This document shows positions 21,200 to 34,130 of a stretch of DNA of 64,000 bases, one piece after another. The DNA lies in the NCBI RefSeq assembly GCF_000340215.1, contig NW_006921536.1, positions 5,718,283 to 5,782,282 on the forward strand. Direction: 5' to 3'. Each line of letters begins with the position of its first letter. Position 1 is the first letter of the stretch. The notes beneath the pieces were generated by a model, which was given only the letters and a program-made list of their open reading frames with translations, had not been told where the DNA came from and searched no databases. This DNA comes from Pseudocercospora fijiensis CIRAD86. Its lineage: Eukaryota > Ascomycota > Dothideomycetes > Mycosphaerellales > Mycosphaerellaceae. The translations under genes were made by a program, and so were the position numbers.

Positions 21200-24100
21200 T
21201 TATACGGCGTAAAACTATCGACATAGTACTAGCTATTATACGTACCTATCTCGTAGGAGATATATATAGGAACAACTATAAGACTAAGGTTACGCTAGAT
21301 CTAGGAAATTCAGTTAGCGCCCTTATTAGCTATCGCCTAGCTAAGCAATTAGACCTTCGATAACTGCCTAGGACTAACCTGCCAACCCTTACTTAGTTTA
21401 ATAACGCTCGGCACTTAACCTACGGAGCCTACTATATCTATATAGCCCTAAGAGACGACCTCGGCAATAAGCGCCTACTAAACTTTACTACCTACGCAGT
21501 AGACATAGACAGCCTCCTATCTGAGATTGTTATTAGCAACCCTGTTCTTAAGTACTATACTATAGTTATAGACTTAGGTAGTTAATAGTAGCGATTTAGA
21601 ATCGCTAGGAAAGAGGACATTAAATATATCGATATTAGCGAGTGCCCTAACGATATTAGGGTCCTATTTATCGGCAACCTAACACCTGCCGCAGCTAACC
21701 TAACAGTCGACCTATTAGGCGATAACGATAAGCCTATGCCCCCTAATAGCATAGACCCTAATTAGCTTACTCGTATACCGGAGCCTATTCGAGAAACCTA
21801 TATTAATGTGTTTAAATACTACTTAGTATCGACATTGCCTATATTCAAAGAGACGGATTATAAGATTGATATTATAGAGGGCAAGGAGGTCCCTTTTAGC
21901 CCCCTCTACAACCTTAGTAAACGAGAGCTTACTATATTACGTAAGTACCTAGAGGAAAACCTAGCTAATAGCCGGATACAGTATAGTAACAGCCCTACTA
22001 GTACCCCTATCCTGTTCGTACTAAAGAAAGATAGTAGCCTACGCCTCTATGTCGATTATCGTAGGCTTAATGCTGTTACTATTAAAGATCGTTGTCTACT
22101 TCCTCTTATTAATAAGACCCTCGATCGCCTTTCTAGTACCTACTACTACACTATATTAGACATTAAGGACGCCTATTACCGCATCTGTATTCGCAAGGGC
22201 GATAAATAGAAGACAGCCTTTCGTACTCGCTATAGCTATTTTAAGTACTTAGTTATACTATTTAGGCTAGCTAATGCCCCTACTATATTCTAGTCCTATA
22301 TTAATCGGGCCCTATTAGGCCTATTAGATTACCTCTATATAGTTTACCTAGATAACATCCTAGTTTATATACACTCTCCTAATATTGCGGAACACTAGGC
22401 TACAGTCCGTAAGGTACTCGATCGCCTAAGGGCCTATAGCTTGTATTACAAGCCTTCTAAATGCACCTTTGCTACTAAAGAGGTGTCCTTCCTTAGCTTC
22501 CTCGTATCAACCGAGGGTATTAAGGCTAATCCTAATCGGATTAAGACTATTACTAAGTAGCCGACGCCTACTAGTATTAAAGAGCTTCAATTATTCCTAG
22601 GTTTTACTAACTTCTACCGTCGATTTATCGAAGGTTACTCGCGGCACGTAATGCTACTAACTAAGCTTACAAAAACTAAGGCTAACCCGACTAGAGAGTT
22701 TAAATAGACTAATAGAGCACAAGCCGCTTTTAACGGTCTAAAGCGACGCTTTACTAAAGTCCCCTTGTTATACTATTTCGTACTAAATAAGCAGATCCGG
22801 ATTGAGACTAACGCTTTACAGTTCGCTATATCGGCTATTATATCCTAGTAATTAGATAATAACTATTACTAGCACCCGATTGCCTTCTTCTCGAGGAAGA
22901 TAATTAATATAGAGCGTCGCTACGAGATATACAAGCAAGAGCTCCTAGCTATTATCGAGGCCTTTAAGCATTAGAGGCACTATCTCGATAGTGTATAGTA
23001 TACTATTTAGGTCTATACGGACTATAACAACCTCCGTAGAATTACGAAGGTTACTAGGGTTATAGGTCGATAGGCTAGATAGGCCGTCTACCTCGCTAGG
23101 TTTAATTTTAATATATTATATCGGCTAGGCGTAAGCAACCCTACTAATAGCCTATCGAGGCGACCTAATTACAATAGCGGGACTTAGCAATCTATTAATT
23201 CATTGTTTCTAACCCTATAGTATAAGATTGCTATAGCCCGTATTGTTAATAAGTACGCGTAGGATAAGCGGCTTACCGGACTCCGCGACGGCTTAAAGTA
23301 TATTAATGCTCTTACTATATTAATAGTGCGTATTAAGGCAAGAGCTAAGGATATAGATAGGAGAAGTTATAATAACTCCCTAGTCGATATCGCTATATAT
23401 AGTAATAGCGATTAAAGCACTAATGCAGTTGATCCGGCTGCTAGTGCTATTAGATATATATAATACGTACCTCGTTTAATAGCGAGGGTGCTATTAAATA
23501 ACCTTACAAATAGGGATAGTTAATCGTTTATAGATAAGCTATTACGGGCTTAGCAGAGGGACGCCTTTGCTACTAAACGTATAGACAAGCTTGTAAGTAG
23601 GCGAAAGACTCGATCTAGTAAGAGTAACAATTAGTCGATCGATAACAAAGGTTATTTAAAGTTTAAGGGCAGATACTATGTCCCCGCTAAATATTCGATC
23701 CGATAAGAACTTCTTAAGCGACACTATAATAGTGAGCTTGCCGGTTACTATAGTATAGAGAGGTCGTACGAGCTACTATCGCGTATATACTACTAGCTAA
23801 ATAGTAAGCGGGACATAAAGGACTACGTAAACACGTATGCCGTATATTAACGAGTTAAAGCGCCGAAGCACTTACTATTCGGCGAGTTGTCTTTACTCCC
23901 TGTTCTAAAGAAGCTATTTGTAGAGCTTATAATAGACTTTATTATAGGACTTCCGCCTGCTAAGCGTAGGGGGGAAGTGTATAATGCTATCCTTATTATA
24001 GTAGATCGATTTACTAAGGGCGCTCGATATATCCCGGCGCGTAAGGATTAGACTGCTATTAATATAGCAGAGGCGCTATAGACTGACATCTTCTATACCT

Positions 24101-25060
24101 ATTAGGGAACCCCTAAAGGGATAGTCTCTAACCGAGGCTCGATATTCATATCGCACTATTAGAGCGAAATATGCCTACAGCTAAGACTAAAGCATCGGCT
24201 ATTAATAGCCTTCTATCTATAGACTAACGGTTAAACAGAGAGGTAGAATGCTACCCTATAGCAGTACCTACGTAGTTACATTAATAAGAACCCCGAGGAC
24301 TAGGTCAACCTCCTATAACTAGCTGAATTCGTATATAATAACAGTGTCTACTTATCTACTAAGGTCTCCCCTTATTTTGCTATAATAGGCTAGAACGCTG
24401 CCTTACTATAAGATCTATTTACCTCGCTCGAGGACGAGCGTAAGGAAAGGGAAGCGCGTTAAGTACCCGAAATACTAGCGGCTATTAAGAGGGTTCAGAA
24501 GATGCGAGAAATCTATACTAAGATAGCCGAGAAGTTAACAAAGGCTTAAGAGTACTAAAAGACCTACTATAACAAACACTACCTTCTAATAACCTTTAAG
24601 TAAGGCGATATAGTTATGCTTAGTATAAAGAACCTCCGCATCCGCAAATACCTATTACCCGATAGCAAAACAAGGCCTAAGCTCGTACTAAGATATATTA
24701 GCCTATTCCGCATTCGAGAACCGAAGGGTATATAGGCCTACTAGTTATAGCTTCTACCCTATTATACTATCTATAATACCTTCTATATATCCCTCCTTAA
24801 GCTATACTATTAACGCGAAGGCGATAAAGCGCCTGCTAAGTTAGAAGAAGTCTTAGCTAATAGTAAAGAACTGTAGTCTATAGAACGTATCCTATAGTAC
24901 CGGACTAGGAAAGGCAAGAAGGAATACCTCCTAAGGTAGCAAGGCTATTTACTAGAATAGGACTTATAGGAAGCTAAAGATTCCTTTAAGGACATAACCG
25001 AGTTGTTAGATAAGTATTAGACTAGCGTAAAGAACAAGAAGAAGGCTAAAAGCTTATAAT
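21200..25060 (+). pseudogene. Chromovirus C pol (protease, RT, RNase H, integrase, chromodomain)
   Basis: Protease at about 21280-21420 (LDLGNSVSALISYRLAKQL). RT at about 21860-22600 includes the open frame 21808-22209 with PILFVLKKDSSLRLYVDYRR and TILDIKDAYYR. The catalytic site at 22345-22356 reads YLDN, where copy B keeps YLDD. RNase H at about 22700-23150 (FFSRKIINIERRYEIYKQEL). Integrase at about 23650-24450 (ELIIDFIIGLPPAKRRG, VDRFTKGARYIPARKD). GPY/F module at about 24610-24810 and chromodomain at about 24870-25030. Breaks are TAG/TAA at Gln and Trp positions. Confidence 0.88.
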
Positions 25061-25082
25061 GTTACTATTAAGGCCTAGGATC

Positions 25083-25105
25083 AATGCTACCCCTAGGATG
25101 CTATT
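25083..25105 (+). repeat. Palindrome after pol in chromovirus C
   Basis: aatgctacccctaggatgctatt, about 23 bp, at the same place as in copies B and E, just after the end of pol. Confidence 0.7.
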
Positions 25106-26325
25106 AGCTAACTAATTAGGGACAAGCAATTGTTAGCAACAAAGGACAATAAGACTATATCCGGCGCGCTACGACGCGTTAATTAATTAATCGCATGCTC
25201 TTTTAAGGGCTCTACCTCTTTACTAACGCGCCCTATAGGTCCCCCTCTTGTTCCCTTATTCTAACGAGGCCTCGAGGCCTAAGCGATCGGCGAAGGCGCG
25301 CGCGTAGCGGATAGTGCCGGCGGTGTATTAGAAGAAACGGTATACGCCTATATTAGTAACGGTATTGCGGAGTGTATTACTATTTAAGAAAGGAAGGATA
25401 CGGCTATATTAGTAACGGTATTGCCGAGTTGTTGTTAGTTAAAGAAGGAAATTAGAAGCAAGGTAAAGTTAGCGCTAAGACGACTAGCGCCGCTATTGTT
25501 AACATCACTTACTGTTGCCGCTGCGCCTATAGATACAACCTTACCTACACTACGAGCCGGAGCGTACCCTACTAGACAAGTTAAAAGAATAGCTATATTA
25601 AAGGTTTGATTAAAACTTTAATTAAAACTTTAAGCCGCTTAAAAGATTAAGCGACTAATAGACTAACTAACTAAGGGCAAAACTACAGAGCTAAGCTAGC
25701 CGGGGTCGATCTTGCGGACAATAGGTTACTCCTCGATCTATCTAACCCTTTAAGCGAGGCGAACCTCTACTACTATACTTATAATAGCCTTTACCTATAG
25801 AAACTAGACGAGCTGTGTTTTTTTAAAAAGATATAATTAGTTGACACTTAAAGGCTACCAAACCTAACTAATTAGGGCTAGCGAAACTACGAACAATAAT
25901 AGTCCTCGTAACAATAAGAACAATCCCTCGGAAACGGACAAACCCTTAGAAGCGGACATTTCTAGATCTTTTAAGAGTAGACGCAAAGAACTCGGTACGA
26001 CATTACTTAGAGCGGAGGCAGGGCTGCAACACCTCGTGCGTCTACCTGTTATAGTAGGGAAGACGCGCTCGTATTGTAATTAGTCGAAGGCCCTTAATTC
26101 TTATAGATACATATTACTTTATAGTTTATTGTATATAGAGATAGCGCAGTTAGAGTTATATATTGTGTTATTTAGAGGTAAGGTTTGACATAGTTACATA
26201 ATTAGGTAGTTAAGTGTTTAATTTAGCGCGGGCTAAGCAGCTTATTAGACTTGCTAAGTTAGCGGCAATAGAGGTCGTAGAATATAGACAGGCTACGAGG
26301 GCGCGGCCTTTAGAAGGGAAGCGTG
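25106..26325 (+). other. Chromovirus C long 3' noncoding region
   Basis: About 1.2 kb before the 3' LTR, collinear with copy B (29335-30447). It ends with a purine-rich agaagggaag (26312-26321), the likely polypurine tract. No gene is visible. Confidence 0.6.
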
Positions 26326-26521
26326 TATTAGAGCTAAAGAGGCTATACGTGATTAGTATATAATCAGGCCGAGTGAAGCTAGGGTCTTAGTGCCTTAGGT
26401 AGGGCTTAGCGCTTAGCGTTAGGCTAACTCTCCTACCTTCCTCCCTCTCCTCCTAGATCCTTATCGAATACTACCTATACCTACTACTACCCTATCTACC
26501 TGCTAACATACCCTTCTTACA
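26326..26521 (+). repeat. 3' LTR of chromovirus C
   Basis: 196 bp from tattagagctaaagag to acccttcttaca, immediately followed by the duplicated ctaac and the resumed RT of copy B. Confidence 0.92.
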
Positions 26522-26526
26522 CTAAC

Positions 26527-29290
26527 GCCCCTATAACATTCTAGTCCTATGTTAATCGGGCCCTGTTGGGCCTGTTAGACTACCTCTGTGTAGTTTACCT
26601 AGACGATATCCTAGTTTATACCTATTTACCTAACATCGTAGAGCACTAGGCCGTAGTACGTAAGGTACTCGACCGCTTACGGGCCTATAGCCTATATTAC
26701 AAGCCTTCTAAATATACCTTTGCTACTAAAGAGGTATCCTTCCTTAGCTTCCTTGTATTAACCGAGGGTGTTAAGGCTAATCCTAATTGGATTAAGACTA
26801 TTACTAAGTAGCTAACCCCTACTAGTATTAAGGAGCTTTAATTATTCCTCGGCTTCGCTAATTTCTATCGTCGCTTTATTAAGGGCTATTTACGGTATGT
26901 AATGCCCCTAACTAAGCTTACTAAAACTAAGGCCAACCTAACTAGAGAGTTTAAATAGACTAACAGAGCACAAGCCGCTTTTAACGGTTTAAAGAAGCGA
27001 TTTACTAAAGTCCCTTTATTATACTATTTTATACTAAACAAGCAGATCCGAATTGAGACTAACGCTTCACAGTTCGCTATATTAGCTATAATGTCTTAGC
27101 AGTTAGACAGTGACTACTACTAGCACCTAATTGCCTTCTTCTCGAGAAAGATAATTAATGCTAAGCGTCGCTACGAGACCTACGAGCAAGAGCTCTTAGC
27201 TATTATCGAGGCCTTTAAGTATTAGAGGCATTACCTCGATAGGGCCTAATATACGATACAGGTCTATACAGACTATAACAACCTCCGTAGTATTACTAAG
27301 GTTACTAGAGTTATAGGTCGATAGGCTAGATAGGCCGTCTACCTCGCTAGGTTTGATTTTGATATATTATATCGGCTAGGCGTAAGTAACCCTACTAATA
27401 GCCTATCGAGGCGACCTAATTACGATAGCGAGACTTAGCAATCTATTAATTCATTGTTTCTAACCCTACAGTATAAGATTGCTATAGCCCGTATTGTTAA
27501 TAAGCAAGCGTAGGATAAGCGGCTTACCGGACTCCGCGACGGCTTAAAGCATATTAATGCTCTTACTATATTAACAGTGCGTATTAAGGACACAGATAGG
27601 AGAAGTTATAATAACTCCGTAGTCGACATCGCTATATACAGTAACAGCGATAGTACTACTATAGTTAATCCGGCTGCTAGTACTACTAGATATATATAGT
27701 GTATACTACGTAAGATAGCGAGGGTGCTATTAAGCGAACTTATAGAAGGGGATAGACGAGCGTTTATAGATAAGCTATTACGTGCTTAGTAAAAGGACGC
27801 TTTTGCTACTGCTCGTATAGATTAGCTTAGAAGTAGCCGTAAGACTAGATCTAGCAAGAATTAGTCGATTAATACTAATAGCTATTTGCGCTATAAGGGT
27901 AGGCTCTATATCCCTACCGAGTATTCGATCCGACAAGAACTTCTTAAGCGATACTATAATAGTAAGCTTGCCGGTTACTATAGTATAGAGAGGTCGTACG
28001 AGCTACTATCGCGTATATACTACTAGCTAAATAGTAAGCGGGATATAAAGGACTACGTAAACACGTATGCCGTATATTAACGAGTTAAAGCACTAAAGCA
28101 CTTACTATTTAGCGAGTTGTCTTCACTCCCTATTCTAAAGAAGCCTTTTATAGAGCTTATAATAGACTTTATTATAGGTCTTCCCCCTACTAAGCGAAGA
28201 GGAAGCAAGGACGTCTTTAACGCTATACTAGTCGTTATAGACCGATTTACTAAGGGTGCTCGCTATATTCCTACTCGGAAGGATTAGACGGCTATTAATA
28301 TAGCTAAAGCACTATAGAACAATATCTTCTATAGCTATTAGGGGACCCCTAAGGGGATAGTCTCCGATAGGGGCTCGATATTTATATCGCACTATTAGAG
28401 CGAAATATACCTATAGCTAAGACTAAAGCATCGGCTATTAATAGCCTTCTATCTAGAGACTAACGGTTAAATAGAGAGACAGAATGCTACCCTATAGCAG
28501 TACCTACGTAGTTACATTAACGAGAACCCTAAGGATTAGGTCAATCTCCTATAACTAGCCGAATTCGTATACAACAACAGTGTCTACTTATCTACTAAGG
28601 TATTACCTTATTTCGCTATAATAGGAAGCAACCCTACGCTACTATAAGACCCCCTATCGCTCGAGGCCGAGCGTAAGGAAAGGGAAGCGGGTTAACCTAA
28701 GACACTAGCGGCTATTAAGAGGGTTTAAAAGATACGAGAAATTCACGCTAAGATAGCTAACAAACTAGCAAAGGCCTAGGCCTATTAGAAGGCCTACTAT
28801 AACAAATACTACCTTCTAATAACCTTTAAGCAAGGCGATATAGTTATGCTTAGTATAAAGAACCTCCGCATCCGTAAACACCTATTACCCGATAGTAAAA
28901 CAAGGCCTAAGCTCGCACTAAGATACATTAGCCTATTCCGTATCCGAGAACCGAAGGGCATATAGGCCTACTAGTTATAGCTTCTACCCTATTACACTAT
29001 CTATAACACCTTCTATATATCCCTTCTTAAGCTATACTATTAACGCGAAGGCGATGAAGCGCCTACTAAGTTAGAAGAAGTCTTAGCTAATAGTAAAGAA
29101 CTATAGTCTATAGAACGTATCCTATAGCACCGGACTAGGAAAGGCAAGAAGGAATACCTCCTAAGGTAGTAAGGCTATTTACCTAAATAGGACTCGTAGG
29201 AAGCTAAAGGTTCCTTTAAGGACATAACCGAGTTATTAGATAAGTATTAGACTAGCGTAAAGAACAAGAAGAAGGCTAAAAGCTTACAAT
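26527..29290 (+). pseudogene. Chromovirus B pol, 3' part (RT, RNase H, integrase, chromodomain)
   Basis: It continues RT after copy C. The catalytic YLDD is intact (26596-26607, followed by ILVY). The RT thumb has FYRRFI-like residues, and RNase H includes FFSRKIINAKRRYETYEQEL (about 27140-27190). Integrase: PFIELIIDFIIGLPPTKRRG (about 28145-28205) and the DRFTKGARYIP block. A GPY/F-type module lies near 28880-29040 and a chromodomain near 29110-29240 (IERIL, RTRKGKKEYLLR, E-kDITELLDKY). The chromodomain defines the element as a chromovirus; such domains steer integration to modified chromatin in known members. Confidence 0.85.
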
Positions 29291-29311
29291 ATTACTATTA
29301 AGGCCTAGGAC

Positions 29312-29334
29312 AATGCTATCCCCGGGGTACTATT
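29312..29334 (+). repeat. Palindrome after pol in chromovirus B
   Basis: aatgctatccccggggtactatt, an imperfect 23-bp palindrome just after the chromodomain coding region. It is the same motif found at the ORF borders of element F and at matching positions in copies C and E. Confidence 0.75.
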
Positions 29335-30447
29335 AGCTAACTAATTAGAGGCCGGCAAACTAGGATAATAAGACTATACTAGGCGCGCTACGACGCGTTA
29401 ATTAATTAATCGCATACTCTTTTAAGGGCTCTACCTCTTTACTAACGCGCCCTACAGGTCCCCCTCTTATTCCCTTATTCTATCGAGGCCTCGAGGCCTA
29501 GGCAATCGGCGAGGACGGCGCGGCCGGCGCGGCTATATTAGTAATAGTATTGCGGAGTGTATTGCTATTAAGAAAGGAAGGATATAGCTATATTAGTAAC
29601 GGTGTTGCCGAGTTATTATTAGTTAAAGAAGGAAATTAGAAGAAGGTAAAGTTAGCGCTAAGACGACTAGCGCCGCTATTATTAACATTACCTACTATTG
29701 TTACCGTACCTACGGAGACAAACTTACCTATACTACGAGCCTAAGGCACCTTTAATTAAAACTTTGATTAAAACTTTAAGCCGCCTAAAAGATTAAGCGA
29801 CTAGTAGACTAACTAAGGGCAAAACTATAGAGCTAAGCTAGCCGGGGTCGATCTTACGGACAATAGATTACTCCTCGATCTATCTAACCCTTTAAGCGAG
29901 GCGAACCTCTACTACTATACTTATAATAGCCTTTACCTATAGAAACTAGACGAGCTGTGTTTTTTAAAAGATAAGATAAGATTAACAATTAAAGGCTACT
30001 AAACCTAACTAATTAGGGCTAGCGAAACTACGAACAATAATAGCCCTCGTAATAATAAGAACAACCCTCGGAAGCGGACATTTCTAGGTCTTTTAAGAGT
30101 AGACGCAAAGAACTCGGTACGACATTACTTAGAACGGAGGCAGGGCTATAATACCTCGTACGTCTACCTATTATAGTAGGGAAGACGCGCTCGTATTATA
30201 ATTAGTCGAAGGCCCTCAATTCTTATAGATATATATTACTTTATAGTTTGTTATATAGGAGATAGCGCAGTTAGAAGTTAGACATTGTATTAGAAGGTAA
30301 GGTTTGACATAGTTACATAATCAGGTAGTTAAGTGTTTAATTTAGCGCGGCTAAGCAGCTTATTAGACTTGCTAAGTTAGTAGCAACGGAGGTCGAGGTT
30401 AGAATATAGAAAGGCTACGAGGGCGCGGCCTTTAGAAGGGAAGCGTG
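29335..30447 (+). other. Chromovirus B long 3' noncoding region
   Basis: About 1.1 kb between pol and the 3' LTR, conserved in copies C (25106-26325) and E (59452-60632). It includes acgcgttaattaattaatcg near the start and a block ctcgatctatctaaccctt further on. No reading frame comparable to gag or pol is seen. Confidence 0.6.
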
Positions 30448-30636
30448 TATTAGAGGCTATGCGTAATTAGTATGTAACTAGCTCGAGTGAAGCTAGGGTC
30501 TTAGTGCCTTAGGCAGGGCTTAGCGCTTAGCGTTAGGCTAACTAGCCTGCCTTCCTCCTTCTCCTCCTAGTTCTCTATCGAATACTACCTATACCTACTG
30601 CTGCCCTGTCTACCTGCTAACATAACCCTTTTTACA
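30448..30636 (+). repeat. 3' LTR of chromovirus B
   Basis: 189 bp from tattagaggctatgcg to accctttttaca, followed by the cttat duplication (30637-30641). The purine-rich agaagggaag (30434-30443) just upstream is the probable polypurine tract. Confidence 0.9.
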
Positions 30637-33600
30637 CTTATATAACACTAAGGTGCTAAGGACACTACTATACCTAGTATATGCTTAGGCTAAGGGCAAG
30701 AAGCTTATTTCTAGAAGGCTACGAAAGTACGACGTTTCTATCCTTACTCTATATAGTTATATTGCTACTAACCTAATAGAGCTAGACACGGCCTATAATA
30801 GTAATAGGTACCTATTCTATACCTACGACTTAAATATAGGACTTTACTTTAGTTAGACTATTAGCAATCGAACTAAATCAACCTTGCTATAATACTAGAG
30901 CTAACTAGCCTTATTCGTACGTAGTATTAGTAGGGACATTATCTACCTATTATCCGATAATAAAGGAGCGATTAGTAGAATGCGTTTTCGTTCCTACTTA
31001 CGTAATAACTATACTACCTAGAGGCTATTAGCACTATATACCCCTAAGCAAGACCTAGTAGAACGAGTAGGCCGCACTATTATTAAAGTAGCTAGGGCCC
31101 TTATAATACATATACGCTTTCTATATAAGCTATAGCTAGAAGGAGTTTATATAGCAACCTTCTTAATTAATCGTTTACTTAGGTTACGCTCTACCGACTA
31201 TTTAATAAGGACACTATTTAAAATCGGAACTAGATATAAGCCTAATATAGCCTATATATACTAATTTAGCGTACGAGCCTATCTACTAATCTATAGTACG
31301 GAAACAGACCTAGCATCGTATAAGCGAAAGGATATCCTACTAAGAACTATAAAGGTAGCTTTACGTACTTATATTAGATACCTATATAGTTATAAAGGCT
31401 ATTCTATCTATAGGATCTAGGTACTATTACGAATAATAGCCCTACGAATAAGGGATGTTATCTTTAACGAAACCCTGTTCTATAATAGATACGATAATAA
31501 TCTTAGAGTTAACCTTACTAACTAAGAGCTAACTTAATTTAGTAATCTCGAAGAACTATAAACAACCGCCTCGGGGCATTAATTTAATAATCTTCGAGAA
31601 GCCTATAATATACCCTTAGACCTCGTATAGTTTAGAGCTAAGGGGGTAGATATACTATTAGAACCTAGAAGATTAATAATTGTCGATTCTATAGGGCTAG
31701 TAGATCTAGACTAAGAATAGCTACTACTAACTACGCCGCTATTAGTTAAATAACTTAGCCTAGTACCGAAGCAATAGCCTATATAGTAATAAGACTTTCT
31801 AGTTAAACTAAATAATACTTAGCTACCTCGTAATAATATATTAAATAGATTAGCCTAATAAGGATCCTCTAAGAACGATGCTAGCGATAAAGCCTCTACT
31901 AACAATATAGACGTACTAGGTTATATAGATAATATAGACTTCAACTTGCTATATACTAAGCTAGCTAAATTGCTAATACTAATTGAAGCCGCTAATATAT
32001 CTTATCGTTACTTACTAAATTAAGGCGGTCCGTACTACCGCGTTAACAATCTAAATAAGCGATAACGAACAGCTACGATCTACTACAATCGAGAGCAAGT
32101 AAGGCACCTTCTATTATTTAGTAGCCTTTAAATAGCCGCCGAGTATAAAGTACGCTTTATATAGCCTACTCGAACTCGACTAAATAAGTCTAATCTATCT
32201 AATTCCCTAGAACCGCTACTACTTCTACGCGAAGAGTATAATCTAACTCTTATACTAAAAGTTTCGAGCCTACTAGCGGAGCTACGTAACTAGCGACAGG
32301 TACTTAAGAGCAAGTTTAAAGAGCATTAGATATACGCTATAAGAGCTGAGTTTAATAAGGCGCTTAAAATAGGAACATTTAAGTAGGTAGATATTAATAA
32401 AATGCTAGATAAACTAAGTCTTCTACCGCTTACCTAGGTGTTTAAATACAAAGGCGACGCTAGCGGAAGATTAGTGAAGTTTAAGGCAAGAGTATACGCA
32501 AGGGGTAACCTATAGAGGAATATATACTTAGATATATATACTTCGATACTAGCTATACGAGTATTTAGAGCTCTAATAGCTATTACCGTTAAGTTTAACC
32601 TAGAAGCGGACTAACTAGATGCTATTAACGCATTATTGAATGCTACTCTACTATATATACTATACCTTAGGCCGCCTAACGGTTTTAAGTAGAAGGGCAA
32701 GGTACTAAGGCTTATCTAAGTATTATATAGATTGTACGAGTTACCTCGACTATAGTATAATTACTTTACTATAATATTAGAAAACAAGCTTAGCATGCAA
32801 CTAGTAGACAATATAGACTGCCTATATACCGATACCGACAAGCATGTATTTATCTTCTTTTACGTTAATAATATAGTATTATTATATTACCCTCTTTATA
32901 AGTAGAAGGCAATAGACCTTAAGCAACGCCTAATAAAAGAATATAAGCTTAATAACCTTAGTAAGCTATTATAGTTCCTTAGTATTGAAGTAAAGCGCAA
33001 TCGTAATACTAAGCAACTATAGTTATTATAGAAAACATATACTAAGAAGATAGGTTAGCGGTATACTATTAGTACCGATACTAGTCGAAGGGCTAAAGCA
33101 CTACTACTAACTAGGTATAAGCTATATAAGAAGCTAATACCTAATAAGGTTAGCAAAACGCATCTAGATCTAGCCGCTATAGTAGCATATTAGAGCCGTA
33201 TTAGGTTACTAAACTTTGTAGTAGTCTAAATAAGACTAGAAATTGCTAAGGCAGTATTACTACTATTAAAGGCTCTATAGAACCCTAGGTAGGAGGATAT
33301 AGCTACTGCTAACTAGTGTATTAAGTACCTCCTTTAAACGAAGGACCTATATCTAGAATATAATAATGCTAGACTAACAATTACGGCATACTTAATATAT
33401 AAGCTTAATAAGTTTTATAGTGCTTCTAATGCCTCTTATAGTAACTATAAAGGAACAAGGCAGTTATAAGAGGGTTAGTTGTTTAGCCTATTTAATAGAC
33501 TAGTTAATTAGAAGGTAGTACGACAGTTAACTGTTACTAAGTCTATAACAGAAGCGGAGCTACTTGCAGCGTTATATGCAGGCTTAGAACTAATCTAGTA

Positions 33601-33680
33601 AGAAACGTTTCTTCCGCTAATATAAGGGCTTACCTTAAATAAGAACCCTATGCTATACTATAATAACACTTAGACTATCC

Positions 33681-33780
33681 NNNNNNNNNNNNNNNNNNNN
33701 NNNNNNNNNNNNNNNNNNNNNNNNNNNNNNNNNNNNNNNNNNNNNNNNNNNNNNNNNNNNNNNNNNNNNNNNNNNNNNNN
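33681..33780. other. Assembly gap (100 N)
   Basis: A run of exactly 100 N, within the RNase H/C-terminal end of the copia polyprotein. A run of exactly 100 N usually marks a gap of unknown size. Confidence 0.95.
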
Positions 33781-34006
33781 CCCCCGCCAGGAGAGTTTCC
33801 AAGCTTTAATACCTTAAGAGTTGTGAGGGGTTTTATGAGCAATTTGGGGTTTTAGGGCTTTCAACTAATTGCCCGCAGGGTAAGTTGGGGTTACCCCCTA
33901 GGGGTGTCTGAGGGGGCAACTCTTTTTACAAAACCCTTTCCCTGTTCAGCAAAGGGAGGGCACTTGTTTAAAACAATGGGTGGGGGGCCCCCCCCCCCCC
34001 CCCCCC
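33781..34006. other. Low-quality or foreign sequence next to the gap
   Basis: About 226 bp whose composition differs from everything around it. CpA and TpG are common, and there are runs of G followed by 19 C (33988-34006). The expected copia C-terminal coding sequence is not visible here and returns only after the C run. Most likely a poor read end or misjoined sequence rather than biology. Confidence 0.6.
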
Positions 34007-34130
34007 TACTAGCTATAGCTAAGTTAATTAAACATACCTTTATCGATTAGCGCTAACAAAAGTGTCTAATACGATAGCGACGACTAATTAGGATAGCGGA
34101 TTCAACCTTACTTCCTAATACGTTATTGTC

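Larger units (their letters stand above)
19367..26521 (+). mobile_element. Ty3/gypsy chromovirus copy C, innermost and youngest level of the nest
   Basis: 7155 bp with 196-bp LTRs (19367-19562 and 26326-26521). A perfect 5-bp target duplication, ctaac (19362-19366 and 26522-26526), lies within the RT of copy B. Both LTRs share C-specific variants (aggccgagt, aactctcct, cctagatcc). It has the same structure as copy B: gag, pol with protease, RT, RNase H, integrase and chromodomain, then a long 3' noncoding region. It is RIP-broken throughout. Confidence 0.95.
16417..30636 (+). mobile_element. Ty3/gypsy chromovirus copy B, middle level of the nest
   Basis: About 7.06 kb once chromovirus C is removed. 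The 189-bp LTRs (16417-16605 and 30448-30636) share variants not found in copy C, such as aactagctcgagtgaagc and cctagttctctatcg. This shows that they are the two ends of one element. A perfect 5-bp target duplication, cttat (16412-16416 and 30637-30641), flanks it inside the copia polyprotein. Copy C is inserted in its reverse transcriptase. Confidence 0.93.
30637..34130 (+). pseudogene. Copia integrase-RT-RNaseH, 3' part of the polyprotein
   Basis: This continues the copia polyprotein after chromovirus B. Integrase core (about 30650-31400): DLVERVGRTIIKVARALI matches the NG-AER-NRT block. Reverse transcriptase (about 32380-33050): DAINALLNAT (about 32617-32648), LYRLYELPRL, and YVNN at 32861-32872 in place of catalytic YVDD. 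RNase H: TKSITEAELLAALYAGLEL (about 33535-33590). The 3' end crosses the gap; after it, a trace of the C-terminus (IADSTLLP, about 34091-34115) can be read. Both catalytic Asp of YVDD have become Asn, consistent with RIP. Confidence 0.85.
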
